From assembly GCF_004379255.2 (NCBI RefSeq), contig NC_056035.1, forward strand, positions 34,797,208 through 34,861,207: a stretch of 64,000 nt of DNA, written 5' to 3'. Source of the stretch: Salvia splendens. Taxonomy: Eukaryota; Streptophyta; Magnoliopsida; Lamiales; Lamiaceae. Below the pieces are notes generated by a model. The model was given only the letters and a program-made list of their open reading frames with translations. It made no database searches and had not been told where the DNA came from. Within the stretch, counting starts at the first letter, position 1, and each line of letters starts with the position of its first letter. Positions 1-12,700 of the stretch are shown piece by piece. The translations under genes and the position numbers were made by a program.

Positions 1-1060
1 GATATAATTGACTATATAATGCACAATTTGTGAACTGCAATGCATACGAACAAGATGTGCTGTGTTATGATGTTTGACACACGTTTCTTGTTTCCCCTAA
101 GGGTTTAATAAGCTTAGGGGCTAGGGTATAGTACGTACGCATTAATAACAAATTATAAAACGATACGAATAATTCACCAAATTGTCACGAGTAATGTATG
201 TTATTAACTATATAATGCACAATATGTGAACTGCAATGCATACGAATAAGATGTACCATGTTATGATGTTTGACACACATTTCTTGTTTCCCCTAAGGGT
301 TTAATAAGCTTAGGGGCTAGGGTATAGTACGTAGACATTACTAACAAATTGTTGTTATTGGAATATACGTATGTGCATTATTTGGTTTAGGTAGTGCATT
401 ATGTAGCTGTTAATTGTCATTATCTCAGTATATTATGCATTATTAGAGGTATTGTGTATATGGGTTAATCAACGGATTGAAGATTACATACGTGCATTTA
501 GTAATGTCTACGTACTATACCCTAGCCCCTAAGCTTATTAAACCCTTAGGGGAAACAAGAAACGTGTGTCAAACATCATAACATATTAGATCTTATTCGT
601 ATGCATTACAGTTCACATATTGTGCATTATATAGTTAATAACATCCATTACTCGTGACAATTTGGTGAATTATTCGTATCGTTTTATAATTTGTTATTAA
701 TGCGTACGTACTATACCCTAGCCCCTAAGCTTATTAAAGCCTTAGGGGAAACAAGAAACGTGTGTCAAACATCATAACACAACACATCTTATTCGTATAC
801 ATTGCAGTTCACAAATTGTGCATTATATAGTTAATTATATCCATTACTCGTTACCATGTGAAGATTACATACATGTCTACGTACTATACCCTAGCCCCTA
901 AGCTTATTAAACCCTTAGGGGAAACAAGAAACGTGTGTCAAACATCATAACACAGCACATCTTGTTCGTATGCATTGCAGTTCACATATTGTGCATTATA
1001 TAGACAATTATATGCATTACTCGTGACCATGTGGTGCATTATTCGTAGCGGTTTCCAGCC
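1..1060. repeat. Clustered inverted/direct repeat (fold-back-like)
   Basis: A unit of about 160-190 bp is present five times. Two copies run forward (about 1-180 and 190-345) and three run in reverse (about 503-665, 690-855 and 868-1040). Each contains the core CCTAAGCTTATTAAACCC next to TACGTACTATACCCTAG. The forward pair and the first two reverse copies are arms of a large inverted repeat around a spacer of about 155 bp. The left boundary lies outside the window, so no target duplication can be read. I found no coding sequence. It lies in the intron upstream of the first visible exon of the gene at 1332. A fold-back transposon or a locally amplified MITE would explain it. Confidence 0.7.
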
Positions 1061-1331
1061 ATTATTAGATTACTATTGTACCCTCATAATGCACAAAATA
1101 GGACAAATAATGCAACACGGGATTAATTACTCAATGTTGATCTTGACTGTCCATTTCTCTAATCTAATGGCTGATATTAAGAAGGAAAAAGGAGGAAATA
1201 TAGGAAAAGGAAATGAATACATCCCTATATATATATATATAACTTTTGAAATATCTAAATGTATGATATTTCGTAGTTGATCAGATAAGAGTAATTGTAT
1301 GCTTTCTGATCATCGGCTGCTGCCTTTTCAG

Positions 1332-3732
1332 GGTCGAATTCCAGGATGTGCATAGACTCTGTGATGGCCAAGTCAAGCACTCACCTGAAGCATTTTATGC
1401 AGGTTACCTGTGGAAGGTTTGACAAATACGTTTTCTCATTCAAATCTATAAAAATTGCCATGTAATTATTCATCAATCAGTAATGTTTGCTTTTGTATAA
1501 AGTACTTTATTTAATTTTTTTTATCATTTTTTATATCAAAGGTAAGTGTCCAGGCTTTTAGTGATGAAGATCCACAGGGACGCCGTACACTTGGTATTAT
1601 GTTTGAACCTTTTGTAATAAACAAAGTTATACCTTTCAAGAAATGCCTTGTTCCAATGCTGATCTCTCCTTATTGTATGTTACTCAGGCTTGTTTCTTCA
1701 CCGGCGCAAGGCAGAAATCAATGATCCAGTGAGAAAGGTACTCAAAAGTCATGTTTGTATGATACATTTTGGGTTGCAGACACAATCCTAAAACACATTT
1801 GGTGCTCTGTTACCGGGAACTGATCATTTTATTGGCTGAAATGTGACTTTAACATTCTTGGAGAACCTTGGTCTGTAAGATCTTAGACAGCATGATCTCT
1901 AAAACGAAACCCCCTTAAATTTTCTGATACTGCTGATAACAAACATTACCAATGATGCTTGTGGATAGTGGCGTCTTATTGTTTAGAGCTTTTCACACCC
2001 TCCCTTATGTGCTGTTTAGAAAGATTGAATAAACACCATATCTTACTTATTTCATGAATAAGTAAATTTATTGTCACTGCGATCACAATAATGATTGACA
2101 GAATCTTATGATAAGGTCAAACACAGGATAATTTATTGTGTGAAAATTGTTGGATAATGTTGAGACTTGAGCCCTTAGGGCATCCGCAGTGGTGTGGATG
2201 TCCCGGCAGAATTCTCCGCGGAATTCTCAAAACACCTCCTCCACGTCATAAGTACTTCCTACTGCACTGCCACGTCATACGGACTTTCCACTGCACAGTG
2301 GTGGAATTCTCCTGCGGAATACCCGACGGAATTCCCATATTAAAAAAAATTACAAATTCACAAATTAAACAATTTCCGGAAGTAAACAATTTACGTAATT
2401 AAAATTTTGACGAAAATAAGGAAAAAATTCCATTAAAATAAGAAAAGTACATTTCACCAAATAAAAAAAAATACATTTCAATAATTAAAAACTACATCAA
2501 CGACGACCTCTACGCTGCCACACTTCTTCAATAATATCGTTGTGGAGTCGAACGTGGGCTTGTTTTTGGCGCATGTCGGCAAATGCACGGACTCGATCGA
2601 CGTGGTCATGGGGAATCCCCATGCGTACATTGCTAGTGGTCACGCCGTGGCTTGGACCCGCAGCATCAGCATCATCATCATCATTGGCCCAATCGGTCAG
2701 TGCTGGACCTTCATCTTCGACGATCATGTTGTGCATGATAATACATGCGTACATGATGTCGGCGACGCTGTCAACGTACCACAGCCGTGATGGACCCTTC
2801 ACTGCCGCCCATCGAGCCTGGAGCACACCAAATGCCCGCTCCACATCCTTGCGCGCTGCCTACTGACGTTGCGCAAAGTATACCTTCTTCGCATCCGTTG
2901 GGCATCTGATCGTCTTCACAAAGACGGGCCACATCGGGTATATCCCATCCGCCAAATAATTGTCCATGTTGTGCTGGTTGCCGTTGGCGACGAAGTTGAC
3001 GGCCGGACCGACGCCCATGCACCGGTCGTTGAAAAGGGGCGACGCCCATTCAACGAGCGGTATATATAGACATTACAAAAAAAAACGAAATAAAGCTGAA
3101 TTCCGCGGGAGTCGACGCAACGGCGGACGTCCGCGCGGAGTTCCGCTTAACGCCGCGGGCCTGCGACGTCCTCAGCCCAATTCCGTATCCGTGGCGGGCA
3201 CGCCTAGTGGTGGACGTCCGCGACGGAATTCCGGGACGTCCGTGGGAATTCCGCGCGGAAGTCCGCCATTGCGGATGCTCTTATATCATTGGTCTTGCAT
3301 ATTTGTATTTTATTTCCTTTCTCTTCTCTAAGTAATGTAAAATGATCATATGTAATTAAAACGTAATCCATACTATATCTTCTGTCTTGTGATCTCAGGT
3401 CCATATGTATGTTGATTCTAGGGAAAAGGTTACTGCTAGATATCAGGTGAAGTAACAAGCCTGTTTCAAGGATATTGTACCATCAATTAACTGGCTCGTG
3501 TTGTTCACTAGTTGCTTCTTCTTCTTCTTTTTTTTTTAATCTTTTGAGCTTTCAGTTGATATGCCCGTCGAAGAGAGAGGTTATGGTTTTTGGGAGCTAT
3601 AAACAAACGGGCACACTTCTGCCAAAAGCTCCAAAAGGATGGGGCTGGCGTACAGCATTGTTATTCGATGAGCTCAGCGATCTACTCCAAAATGGAACCC
3701 TGCGAGTTGCGGCTGTAGTGCAGATTATCTGA
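1332..3732 (+). CDS. C-terminal exons of a conserved plant protein (possibly BTB/POZ-type)
   Basis: Five coding exons join in phase: 1332-1416, 1542-1593, 1688-1737, 3399-3446 and 3556-3732, ending in TGA. All introns are GT-AG. The product, partial at its N-terminus, reads VEFQDVHRLCDGQVKHSPEA, then a stretch with SVQAFSDEDPQGRRTLGLFL, and ends in a block with TARYQLICPSKREVMVFGSY, KGWGWRTALLFDELSD and LRVAAVVQII. It looks like a strongly conserved plant protein. From memory it resembles the C-terminal half of a BTB/POZ-domain family, but the BTB domain would lie upstream of the window, so the name is uncertain. The third visible intron (1738-3398) is inflated by a 1.1-kb PIF element. Upstream exons are missing because the window opens in an intron. 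Confidence 0.75.
2178..3280 (-). mobile_element. PIF/Harbinger element, non-autonomous, in a host intron
   Basis: Terminal inverted repeats of 15 bp begin GGGCATCCGCAGTGG on the left and GAGCATCCGCAATGG on the right (reverse strand). They are flanked by the 3-bp target duplication TTA (2175-2177 and 3281-3283), as expected for PIF/Harbinger. The 1103-bp body has GC-rich ends and a transposase remnant on the minus strand. It sits in the large intron of the gene at 1332-3732, in the opposite orientation to that gene. The first part of the transposase and the companion ORF1 are absent, so it could move only with help in trans. Confidence 0.88.
2497..3060 (-). pseudogene. PIF/Harbinger transposase remnant (DDE_4, HARBI1-like)
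   Basis: The minus strand encodes the C-terminal third of a plant HARBI1-like nuclease: VGPAVNFVANGNQHNMDNYL, then DVERAFGVLQARWAAVKG, then a tail with MIVEDEGPALTDWAND. The Glu of ERAFGVLQ is probably the third catalytic residue of the DDE triad. The first two acidic residues are missing. A TAG at about 2862-2864 breaks the frame just before the AARKDVERAF block. The copy at 57757-58430 has a Glu codon at this place. The gene is dead. Confidence 0.85.
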
Positions 3733-5074
3733 TTCTTTTAAAGGTTATTACTAGCTGCTCAAGTCATGGTATTCGTTGAACTTTTTTCATTCACCACATT
3801 AAGGATGTCTCTAGTTTTAGGTGGAGTAGTAGAGTGAGTTCAGTTTTGTTTTTGTCCAGAGTCGCCATCAATAGCTGAGCAGTGAGCACATACAATACAT
3901 ACTCTTATTTTTCTTACCGTTTGTGCAGTTACATTGTGTATATATGATCATTCAATGAAAAAATAAGGCTGTTGCCTTGGTGCATCAAAACAGGAACACA
4001 TCGTTCAAAATCCGCGGCGCGCTCTTCATTTCCTCAGCAATAGGGAGCCGCGGCCCAGCCAACCCCGTGCCGGGAGCTGCGGCTTCCCTATTGTGGACGC
4101 TCTTACTAACAAAATGTATTTTGCACCCACCAAAGTTTTGTGGATGCGTGCGCGACTGACAGTCTCTCCAAAATGTCAAAATTTCAAGACTTACAATGAA
4201 GTGCCTTAAAGATGCGATTGACACGGTATAATGATTAATGGCCTCTAATAAATGTCAAAAATTCAAGACTACAATAACAAGATTAGAAGAATTTGAGAGA
4301 GAATGAGAGTGAGAAACAGTGGGAGATCAACAGCGACCACAGCTCGGCACGTCATGAAATGGAAGAAGAGTTGTCGTCGCCCCTGTCGGAAGAGAAAGAG
4401 TAGAGACAAGAGAGGGAAACCACGAAATAAAAATGGGTAAGCCCTAATTGCTGTTTGAACTTAGTTGAATTTGACTTGGTCAAAATCGGATAATAGTTGA
4501 TACCCGATCAATTTACAGAAATCTCACTATTTTAACATGAACCCATTATCTGATTTTTTGGGTATCAGGTGCCCAATACCCGATAATTTTTGGGTCGGAT
4601 GGGGTGTACCCGAGACTAGATAACCGAACGGACAGTCCTAATTGGTGAGACAATGTATCATGATACATTGCAACGATTATTTGGATCATTCGACATATAC
4701 ATAGAATGTTTTATATTTCGATGGATGAGGGCAACTTGAGCCAAGATTTAGATCATCCCATGCATTAATTAAAGATGATGCAAATTATTTATTTTCCTAT
4801 TTCACAGATACGGATAATGAGAGATAAGTTAATACGGAGTAGTATTTTGCTAGGAAGTGATATTGAGAGACAAGTTAATGTTTTGCTAGGAAGTGATATT
4901 TAGTTACTTAGAATGTTAGTGGAACAAAAGCCAACTATGGAAATGTATGTGGAAATCAATATGCCTTCGAACTCAAAGTAAATTTGAGAGGCGGACGCTC
5001 AAGACTAGAGCACGATGTGATGTGGGATATTGAATAATTATGAAGACGAGGAGAATAGGATATGCATAGATATA
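3733..5074. other. 3' UTR and intergenic DNA with small hairpins
   Basis: 3733-3960 is probably the 3' UTR of the upstream gene. 4038-4093 is a GC-rich hairpin with arms CAATAGGGAGCCGCGGC and its near complement, looking like the core of a small TIR element. 4560-4640 holds repeated GGGTATC/ACCCGA motifs resembling the hAT MITEs further right, but I could not pair two ends. No open frame here looks coding. Confidence 0.5.
4651..4670. repeat. Perfect 20-bp palindrome
   Basis: CAATGTATCATGATACATTG is its own reverse complement with no spacer. It lies just right of a degenerate MITE-like tract and may be a transposon scar or a dyad binding site. Confidence 0.85.
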
Positions 5075-5314
5075 CTTCCTCTGTCTACAAAATAATGTCT
5101 CAATTTACTATTTTGGGACGTCTACAATTTAAATTCTCATCTGGTTCCATTTTAGGTAGTGAACTTCAGACTCCACATTCTACTTATAAAATCAAACTAA
5201 CACTATATAAAAATGGGACCTCATTCTATGAACTTTTTCATCACCTTCATTTACATTTTTTAAAACTCGTGCATGCATGTCAAAATGAGACTATAAAATC
5301 GTGGACGGAGGGAG
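5075..5314. mobile_element. Stowaway-like MITE
   Basis: The 240-bp element starts CTTCCTCTGTCTACA and ends GTGGACGGAGGGAG, the Stowaway type of terminal repeat. It is flanked by TA on both sides. The internal arms also pair (AATGTCTCA against TGAGACTATA). It is non-coding and would depend on a Tc1/mariner transposase. Confidence 0.85.
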
Positions 5315-5316
5315 TA

Positions 5317-6558
5317 ATTTGATATCATGCCTTAAGAGTTATGTGGTTTCATTAGAGAGGTGCCATAAAAGGTTGGGTTGTTGGGGGTGTGAGCAGATCG
5401 GGAATCATCGTTCAAGAATCATGATACGGGTAGCACTAGCCTACCCCCTATCGATGAAGAGTCTGATACTACGGAGACGGACATGGTGATGGGAAGAACA
5501 TGCGCAGATGAAGAAGAGGGAATAAAGGAGTTCGAGACAGTGGAGCTAGAGGAGCTTGCACCGATGGTGGTGACGACCAATTCACGCCCACGGTCGTCCG
5601 GAGAAATATGGAGATTGTGTCTCACATTAGAATTGGTTATTAGTTTATTATTATGATTTTTCTTTTTTGAATTGCTTCCTTTTAATTTATTTTGTTAAAA
5701 TATTATGTCGAGCATATTTATAAGCTCTTTTCTCAATTTCCTTTGTTGATTTTTTCTCGGAGAGCATAAGAGACTTGAATTGATGGGACCCGACTTGGGG
5801 TCCCATCATTGAGAATTGAGCACATGTTTTGTGAATGTGGAACTATTAAAGATAAACCTAGTGGCAAGCTAGGGTGAAGAAAGCTAGGGTTTACGAGAAA
5901 ATAATTATAGTTTTTATTCCTCGACTATTTTTTACTCTCTAATGAACTCTTTATATAGTGTTCGGACCCTGGTTGATTCAACTCTACGATTCGAGTAAGA
6001 ATCAAGAAGAAAATCTAAAAAGATTTAATAAATCTAAACTAAGTAATTATTCGAGAAGTAATGAGATATATGAAATTCTTGAACTTGGCATGCCTGGATG
6101 CGTTCCTCTTCGATCGTTCATTCCTTGTCTGCGATGGGGTCATCCGCTTTCTATCTCGTCCTCTTTTTGGTTCGTCTTCCTTGCATGGCGTGGGTTCTGC
6201 CTTGTGCGTCTGCATGGCTGTCTCGATTGGATCCCTATCATGAACTAATCAACCCTAGGGTTCTTAGACTATAAATGGACTTCTTGTTATTGCTTAATTA
6301 ACCCTAAAGAAATAATAGAATTTCTATAATGAAGTTTAAGTATTCAGGAATTGCGGGTAATACTTAATTTCTTACTACATTAGTATTCATTTTTAAATAT
6401 TAGTACGAAGTAATTTATTCTCGATTTTAATTGTGATTTTAATCTGCCTGCCAAACAAATAAACTCTATCAACTGAAAAGGCGATGAATTTACTTCATCT
6501 GTATGCAATATCAATATTTATGTTTTACAATTCATTCTCAGAGAAATTAACACTCACG
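5317..6558. other. Non-coding flank left of the MULE
   Basis: I found no convincing gene. A perfect 11-bp inverted repeat with a 6-base loop lies at 5781-5808 (TGATGGGACCC and its complement). The stretch ends at the 9-bp duplication of the MULE. Before that insertion, the right end of this stretch was continuous with sequence just upstream of the ESD4-like gene, so it probably contains that gene's original distal promoter. Confidence 0.5.
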
Positions 6559-6567
6559 TTTGTAATT

Positions 6568-6670
6568 GGGAAAATCGGGTTTATGGGGCACTTTACACTA
6601 AAGATTACGTAAATGTACCCATTTTGTTATCTATTCCAAAAATGGGAAAAACGCCAACCACATTGGCGTT
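6568..6670 (+). repeat. MULE left terminal inverted repeat
   Basis: It matches the reverse complement of 23731-23833 with only a few mismatches. It contains ACGTAAATGTACCCATTTTG and ends in the first micro-palindrome. It is preceded by the duplication TTTGTAATT. It probably contains transposase binding sites and the mudrA promoter. Confidence 0.93.
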
Positions 6671-6875
6671 TCTATTAGTAAAAATGCCAACCTCATTGGC
6701 GTTTATCTTCGCGTCGTATTGGAGGTGTATTTTCGCCAAATACAGCGGCGGGAAAAAACGCCAATGAAGTTGGCGTGTTTTAAGGTAAAACGCCAATGTA
6801 GTTGGCGTGTTTAATTAATAAAAACGCCACTGAGGTTGGCGTGTTATGCTTAAAAACGCCAATTTGAGCGGCGTG
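6651..6875. repeat. Left subterminal array of ACGCCAA-N6-TTGGCGT micro-palindromes
   Basis: About seven 20-bp units begin near 6651, 6689, 6734, 6760, 6792, 6825 and 6856. Each has the form ACGCCAA, six variable bases, TTGGCGT. The outer arms are conserved while the six central bases differ, and both arms of some units carry changes. Spacers are short and AT-rich. Subterminal repeats of this kind commonly bind transposase. Confidence 0.85.
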
Positions 6876-9708
6876 TTTCTGTTGAACCATATCCTTATCA
6901 GATCTCCCCCAACATCGCGACCCTAAACACTTTCCCTCCCCAAAACGCGAAAACCCTTCCCAAACGCATAAAAACCTTTCGCTCGGGTCGACCCGGTGGT
7001 GGATTTAAGCGTGGATATTTTGAATTTGGCTAATTCTTTCAACCATTAGTCCTTCTAATCGGTTAGTATATCAAATTTTAGACTCATTCTTCTAAACATT
7101 AGTCTTCCAATATTTGATTGATTGTTGTGATAATATATATTGTAGTGTAATTAATATAATAGTTTGACCAATTATTATGGGTACACTAATATTTTGATGG
7201 ATTATTATGATAGTATATATTTTAATGGAAATATTTTGACCAATTGTTATGCTATTATATGTTATAGTATATTTTATGGATTGTTATGATAATACATATT
7301 GTAGTGTATTTAATAGAATTATTTTGTCAATTTTTTGGCTGACTCTACATAATGATGAATGTAAAAATAATACATATTTATTTGTGTTTTACATTATTGC
7401 AGATAGTATGACGTGGTGTGTCAATTTATATTGGGGTGGAAAGATAATTCCCGGAGCAGTTATTTCGTATGATCCTCCTTTTGCTAAAGGATTCATTATG
7501 TTGGATGAAACAATTTCGTACGATGACCTTGTGGAAAAAATTTGTGAAAGGATGGGGATAAGCATATATGAAAACAATATTCAAATAATATGGAAACGTA
7601 CTATATGCTTTGGATCCGGAGTCACGTTTATAGGTGTTCAACTAGAAGAAGTATGCATGCAACTAATGTTTAGTGAGAGTATGGTTATTGGAGGTGTAAT
7701 TGATTATATGTTGAGTATTCGGCAATTACTCAACATCATAGTCATCATGTCATAAGTTATGATGCTGGTACGTCAACGAGAGCCCAAGAACCATATTTTG
7801 CTGCAACACAAGATTTTGATGTTGGTACGTCTACGAGAGCCGAAGAACCATATTTAGCTGCAACACAAGATTTTGAAGCTGGAGGCGTGCATTTAGGGGA
7901 TCGTGACAATTGTGATGTGGTGGAGGACATAATAGGTCCTGATAAAGCCGACTTTCTTGATCCACAATCACCTTATAATTCTGAAGATTCCGACACGGTT
8001 AGTACAGACTCAGATGGTGATCCGTCGGATGATGAACAATTTGTTGCTTCAAGACCATCCATTCCACTTGGAGAAACAGCAGTTGGAGAAACATCAGTTG
8101 GTGGAAGGGCAGTTGGAGGAAGAGTAGTTCCACAGTTCCCACAGCCTGGAATCAACTACTTTCGCACCTTACCAGGTCCATATGATAGTTTTGATCCCAA
8201 AAACTTTGAGCGTGATGATCCCAGTGTGCATTATTGGAGTGAAAAGGATCCTACCAATGTCGGTTTGCATACTAAATTTAGAACGAAGTTGGAATTGAAG
8301 GCAGCTGTGACTCATTGGCATTTGGAAAAAATCCGACAATATACAGTTGTTGAAAGTAAAGGAAAGAGATGGCATGCAGTTTGTAAGTGGCCACAGGGAA
8401 ATCCGAAAGATAAGTCCTTACCGCCATGTTTGTGGGAGTGCCGAGCAACACTGAGGAAGCATGATGAACACTGGCAAATTAGAGTGTTCAGCACTGCTCA
8501 TACTTGCATGGGGGATCGTAACTATAATGGCCACGCTAATCTTTCGTCGGGTATGATAGCGTTGAGTGTTCGCCATCAGATAGAAAACGATCCTTGCTAC
8601 AAGGTAAAAGCAATTGTGGCGGATATTGAAAATAGATTTCATGTCAAAGTTAGTTACAAGAAAGCATGGTATGCTCGGAGGACAGCGATTGAGCTTGTAT
8701 ACGGTGGATGGGAGTGGTCGTTCAAAGTTTTACCAGCTTATTTGAATGAAGTGCAAAGACAAAATCCTGGCACAATTGTGGAATGGATGCACGATGACAT
8801 ATTAAGCAATGGTATGAACAAGGTATTCAAGTACGTATTCTGGGCTTTTGGACCAGCTGTGGAGGCTTTTCAACTATGCAAACCAGTTTTAACGGTTGAT
8901 GGAACTCATCTACGTGGACGATGTCGAGGTAAAATTCTTATTGCCGTTGGATTTGATGCTAATAAGAAATGTTTGCCTGTTGCATATGCCATTGTTGATG
9001 AGGAAACCAAAGAAAGTTGGAATTGGTTTATGGAACGCATTAGACTTCATGTAGCAAAGCATGAAATATGTGTCATATCTGATAGGCATGTGGGAATCAT
9101 AGATGCAATGAATTCTCCCATATGGAAAGAAGAACCCAATGTGGGTCATCACAGATTTTGCTTGGTACATGTTAGAAAGAATGTTTTGCAGAATCACAAA
9201 GGTATCATGGTCAAAAGACTTGTTTGGAAAATTGGTATTGCTACCAAGAAGCGCAAGTTTAAGATCAGACGTCGTTTACTTCGAAACGTCAACAACGAGG
9301 CTTTGCAGTACCTTGATGCCGTGGAGTTAGAAAAATGGAATCTGGCGTATGACAAACACAAAAGATGGGGTGAGGTTTCCACTAATATGGTGGAATCTTA
9401 CAACAATGTGTTGAGAGGCGCAAGACAACTCCCAATTAAAGCTTGCATTGATATGATATTCTGGAGGACAATAGAATGGTTCAATGACCGGTCAATTGCA
9501 TCAACACAGTGTGCCACACCACTTACCCCGTGGGCGCATGAAAAGGTGTGCAAAAATGATGCAAAAGGTCAATTGCATAATGTGAGAGCACCCAACACAA
9601 TTGCAGGGCATTATGTGGTTCGAACAAAGCGTCGAATTGGTGGAAAGGGCGCTAATAAGTGGAAGGTAAAGTACTTGGACTCGCACTGCAAATGTCAAAA
9701 GTGGCAGA

Positions 9709-12700
9709 TGTAATGCCCCAAAACCCACCTTAGACGGAAAAGTGAATTTCCGGTGCTGTAAATCGCCGAAATTAGGGTTTTCGGCGAATAAATTGAAATA
9801 AATAACAAAATAAATTCTGATAATTCAATAAATCATGGGATACCGAAATATAAGTCATAATAAGTGTTAGAAAGGATACGTGAGCAAAGAATTGAGTTTT
9901 AATGAGTTTTAGTACGTTTTTTTTAGAAAAGTCACCGATTAGGGTTTTTCGGCGAATTTGCCGAGAAATATTAGGAATTTCCATTGGAAGATAATTTATA
10001 TGGAATCTAGAGATCAAAATAAGTATAATGTGAGTAAGATTGAGCAAGAAATTAGAATTAAATCGGTGCTCGTATAGAAAACGCGACAGGAGGGCAAAAT
10101 GGTCATATCATATAAAAAATACACCAAATCTTGTAAAAAGTAAAATGATTAATTATTTCAGATATGTAATTGGTATTACACGTCCATCAAGTGGAGGAAA
10201 TATGAAGAAAATTCTAGACTTGGTTAATTAATTAGAATGGTGCCACTTGTACACCTTATCTTCCATAAAATTTAATAATGAATTTTAGACTTATATAAAC
10301 TACAAATAATATTATTCATCTTCCTTCTACTTGAAAACTCTCGGCTCTCTCCCTCTTTGAAATACAAGAAAATTTTCTCTTCCATTCTTGATCATGTCTT
10401 GAAAAGAATTAAAGGAAAATCAAGTGTAAATGATAAAGTTAAGGTAAACCTTGTATTTTATGCTATTTCTACAACTTAAAGATGCAAGAAATATTGAGTT
10501 TAAATATTATATGATTTACGAAAATTTTGGGAATAACCATGCATGAAATTAATGTTTGTCATATTGATTTATATGTGATATTAGGATGATAGATATGCAT
10601 GTTTTAAGGGGGTTTTAATTATATCTTGAGATGACCGAAAATTATTTATTATTGAATCTTGAGCATTTGATGTTATATAGAGTAAATGATTGTTGATTTA
10701 TGGTTAATGGGATGATTAAACATAAATGGAAATAGAATTTGATACAAAAGTATGAGTCAGATTAACTCCTCTGTTTTTCAGCCCCATATTCTGAATTGTT
10801 TTGAATATTTAGGACTGTGAAAAGTTTGATTTATCAATTTTGAAAATAACTATAATGAGTCTAGAGGTTCTCTGAATTGTTTTGTAAATTTCGGAGTTCA
10901 CTTACTATAAGTATAAATTTTATAACAATACAGCTACAAACTGTCAAAATTCTGGTACACTGGCATATTTTGGTATGTGTTATCCGAAATATTCAGGGAA
11001 TTTAAGGTGGATGGAAACTTGATTGCATAATTTCTAAATTAACTATAAGGTGTTTAGTTATTCTCTGAATTTTGTGATTAATTAGAAAATACAAATACTA
11101 TTTATAAAAATTGTGTAGAAACTATTGCCATAAACTGCTCGATTTTGGTAGTCTGTGGTGAAAGGAGAATATCTCTCGACCCATTAGGAATCTTATTGCT
11201 TTGTAAACTAGACTTCCAAGGGTATTTGGAAATACTAAGTTACGCCTCTAAAGCCTTTTAAATGATTACATAACATTAACGAGAAAACAGTCTAATGTAG
11301 TGGATATATTAAAAGTAAATTGCTAGATCATGGAATTACTTTCATCTAGGATATTAGATGAGGATAAAAGGGGAGAGTTTAGCTTATAGTAATATTATTT
11401 CTCGATAAATTAATTTGTGTTATAATTCTATGAGGTAGCTACACCCAAATGTTAGCAAATGAAAGGAAAAAGGATCGGCGAAAGAAGAAATGTCGAATGG
11501 AAAGGTTTGGAAACAACGTCATCCAGGTAGCATGCTCAACACTTAAATGGCCTAATTCTCTTGCGTATTTTTCCGTGATTAGTACGTGACTTATTGTCTA
11601 AATAATTTATGATTAATTATGTGATAAAATATTCAAGAAGTGAAATATAAGAATATGATGGATTGTTGATTGATTTGATAATGAAATATGTGAAAAGAGT
11701 ATACGTTGAGGAGAAGGAAATAAATGTGATTAAATGTGATGATGTCTGATCTATCTATCTGTGATGAGGTCTGATTTGTCGGTTTGTGTTGATGTATTAT
11801 TATTTTAGTAGATTATGAGTAATTATGTGATAAAAGACTTATGAAGTAAAACATGAGAATATGGTGAATTATTGAATGATTTGATAATGAAGTATGAAAA
11901 TGGAAGAATATGATTGTGACTGTAAAGATGGTGAGATGTATACAAATAAGATTTACATTTGAAATATGTCTGATCGATCTGTGATGACGTCTGATCTGTC
12001 TGTATGGATTTGTTATGTTGGAAATCGTTGATGATAAAGTATACTTGTAAGTGCTTATGCCATGTGCTTGAGTGTGTTCTGTGGGTACAATTGGCATGCC
12101 ATAGGACAGCAGCGCTGCATTATCCGTGATCTCTCGTCTTCTGGATAACCGAAGCGAGGATCGTCTGTTATCTGATCTGTCTGATCTACACCCTATGGGT
12201 GGTCTGTTCCCGGGATTATCTGTCTGCATCCGAAATGAATGGTCTGATTATCTGTCTGCACCCTAATTGGGTGGTCAGTGCGGAGTCCTCTCGAGGACAA
12301 AATCCTCGTCTGTATCTGATTCTGATTCTGATTCTGATCTGGTCCGCGTACCCTAGTATGTCACTAAGCACATTAAGGGGCCATGTGTGAAATTATGTGA
12401 TAATGTCGATCGAAATATTCGTGATGATATATGTGACAATGTGTATGGCAACATATGAGTTATAATATGAGATTATGTGAAACATCTGTTAAAATTTGAT
12501 ATGATAATATCTTATATGTGAAAATGGATTCTGTTACATGGTTCTGTTGAGTTTTGTCATAAATATTGAAAATCTGACTTGCAGATGTAGTTTATGACAT
12601 ATGTGAAGTTTTGTATTATTATACCCCTCTGATGACATAGTTTGGAAATTTGAAGTCGTGGACGGAGATTTGACTACTGGTACGGGTATGTTGATACGTA

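Noticed and set aside
975..1280. A 101-codon open frame
   Set aside because: Mostly inside the inverted repeat cluster and a TA-repeat, with no conserved feature.
11813..12390. Open frames inside the LARD LTR
   Set aside because: They recur identically at 17579-18156 in the other LTR, have TCTGAT-repeat composition and show no protein family.
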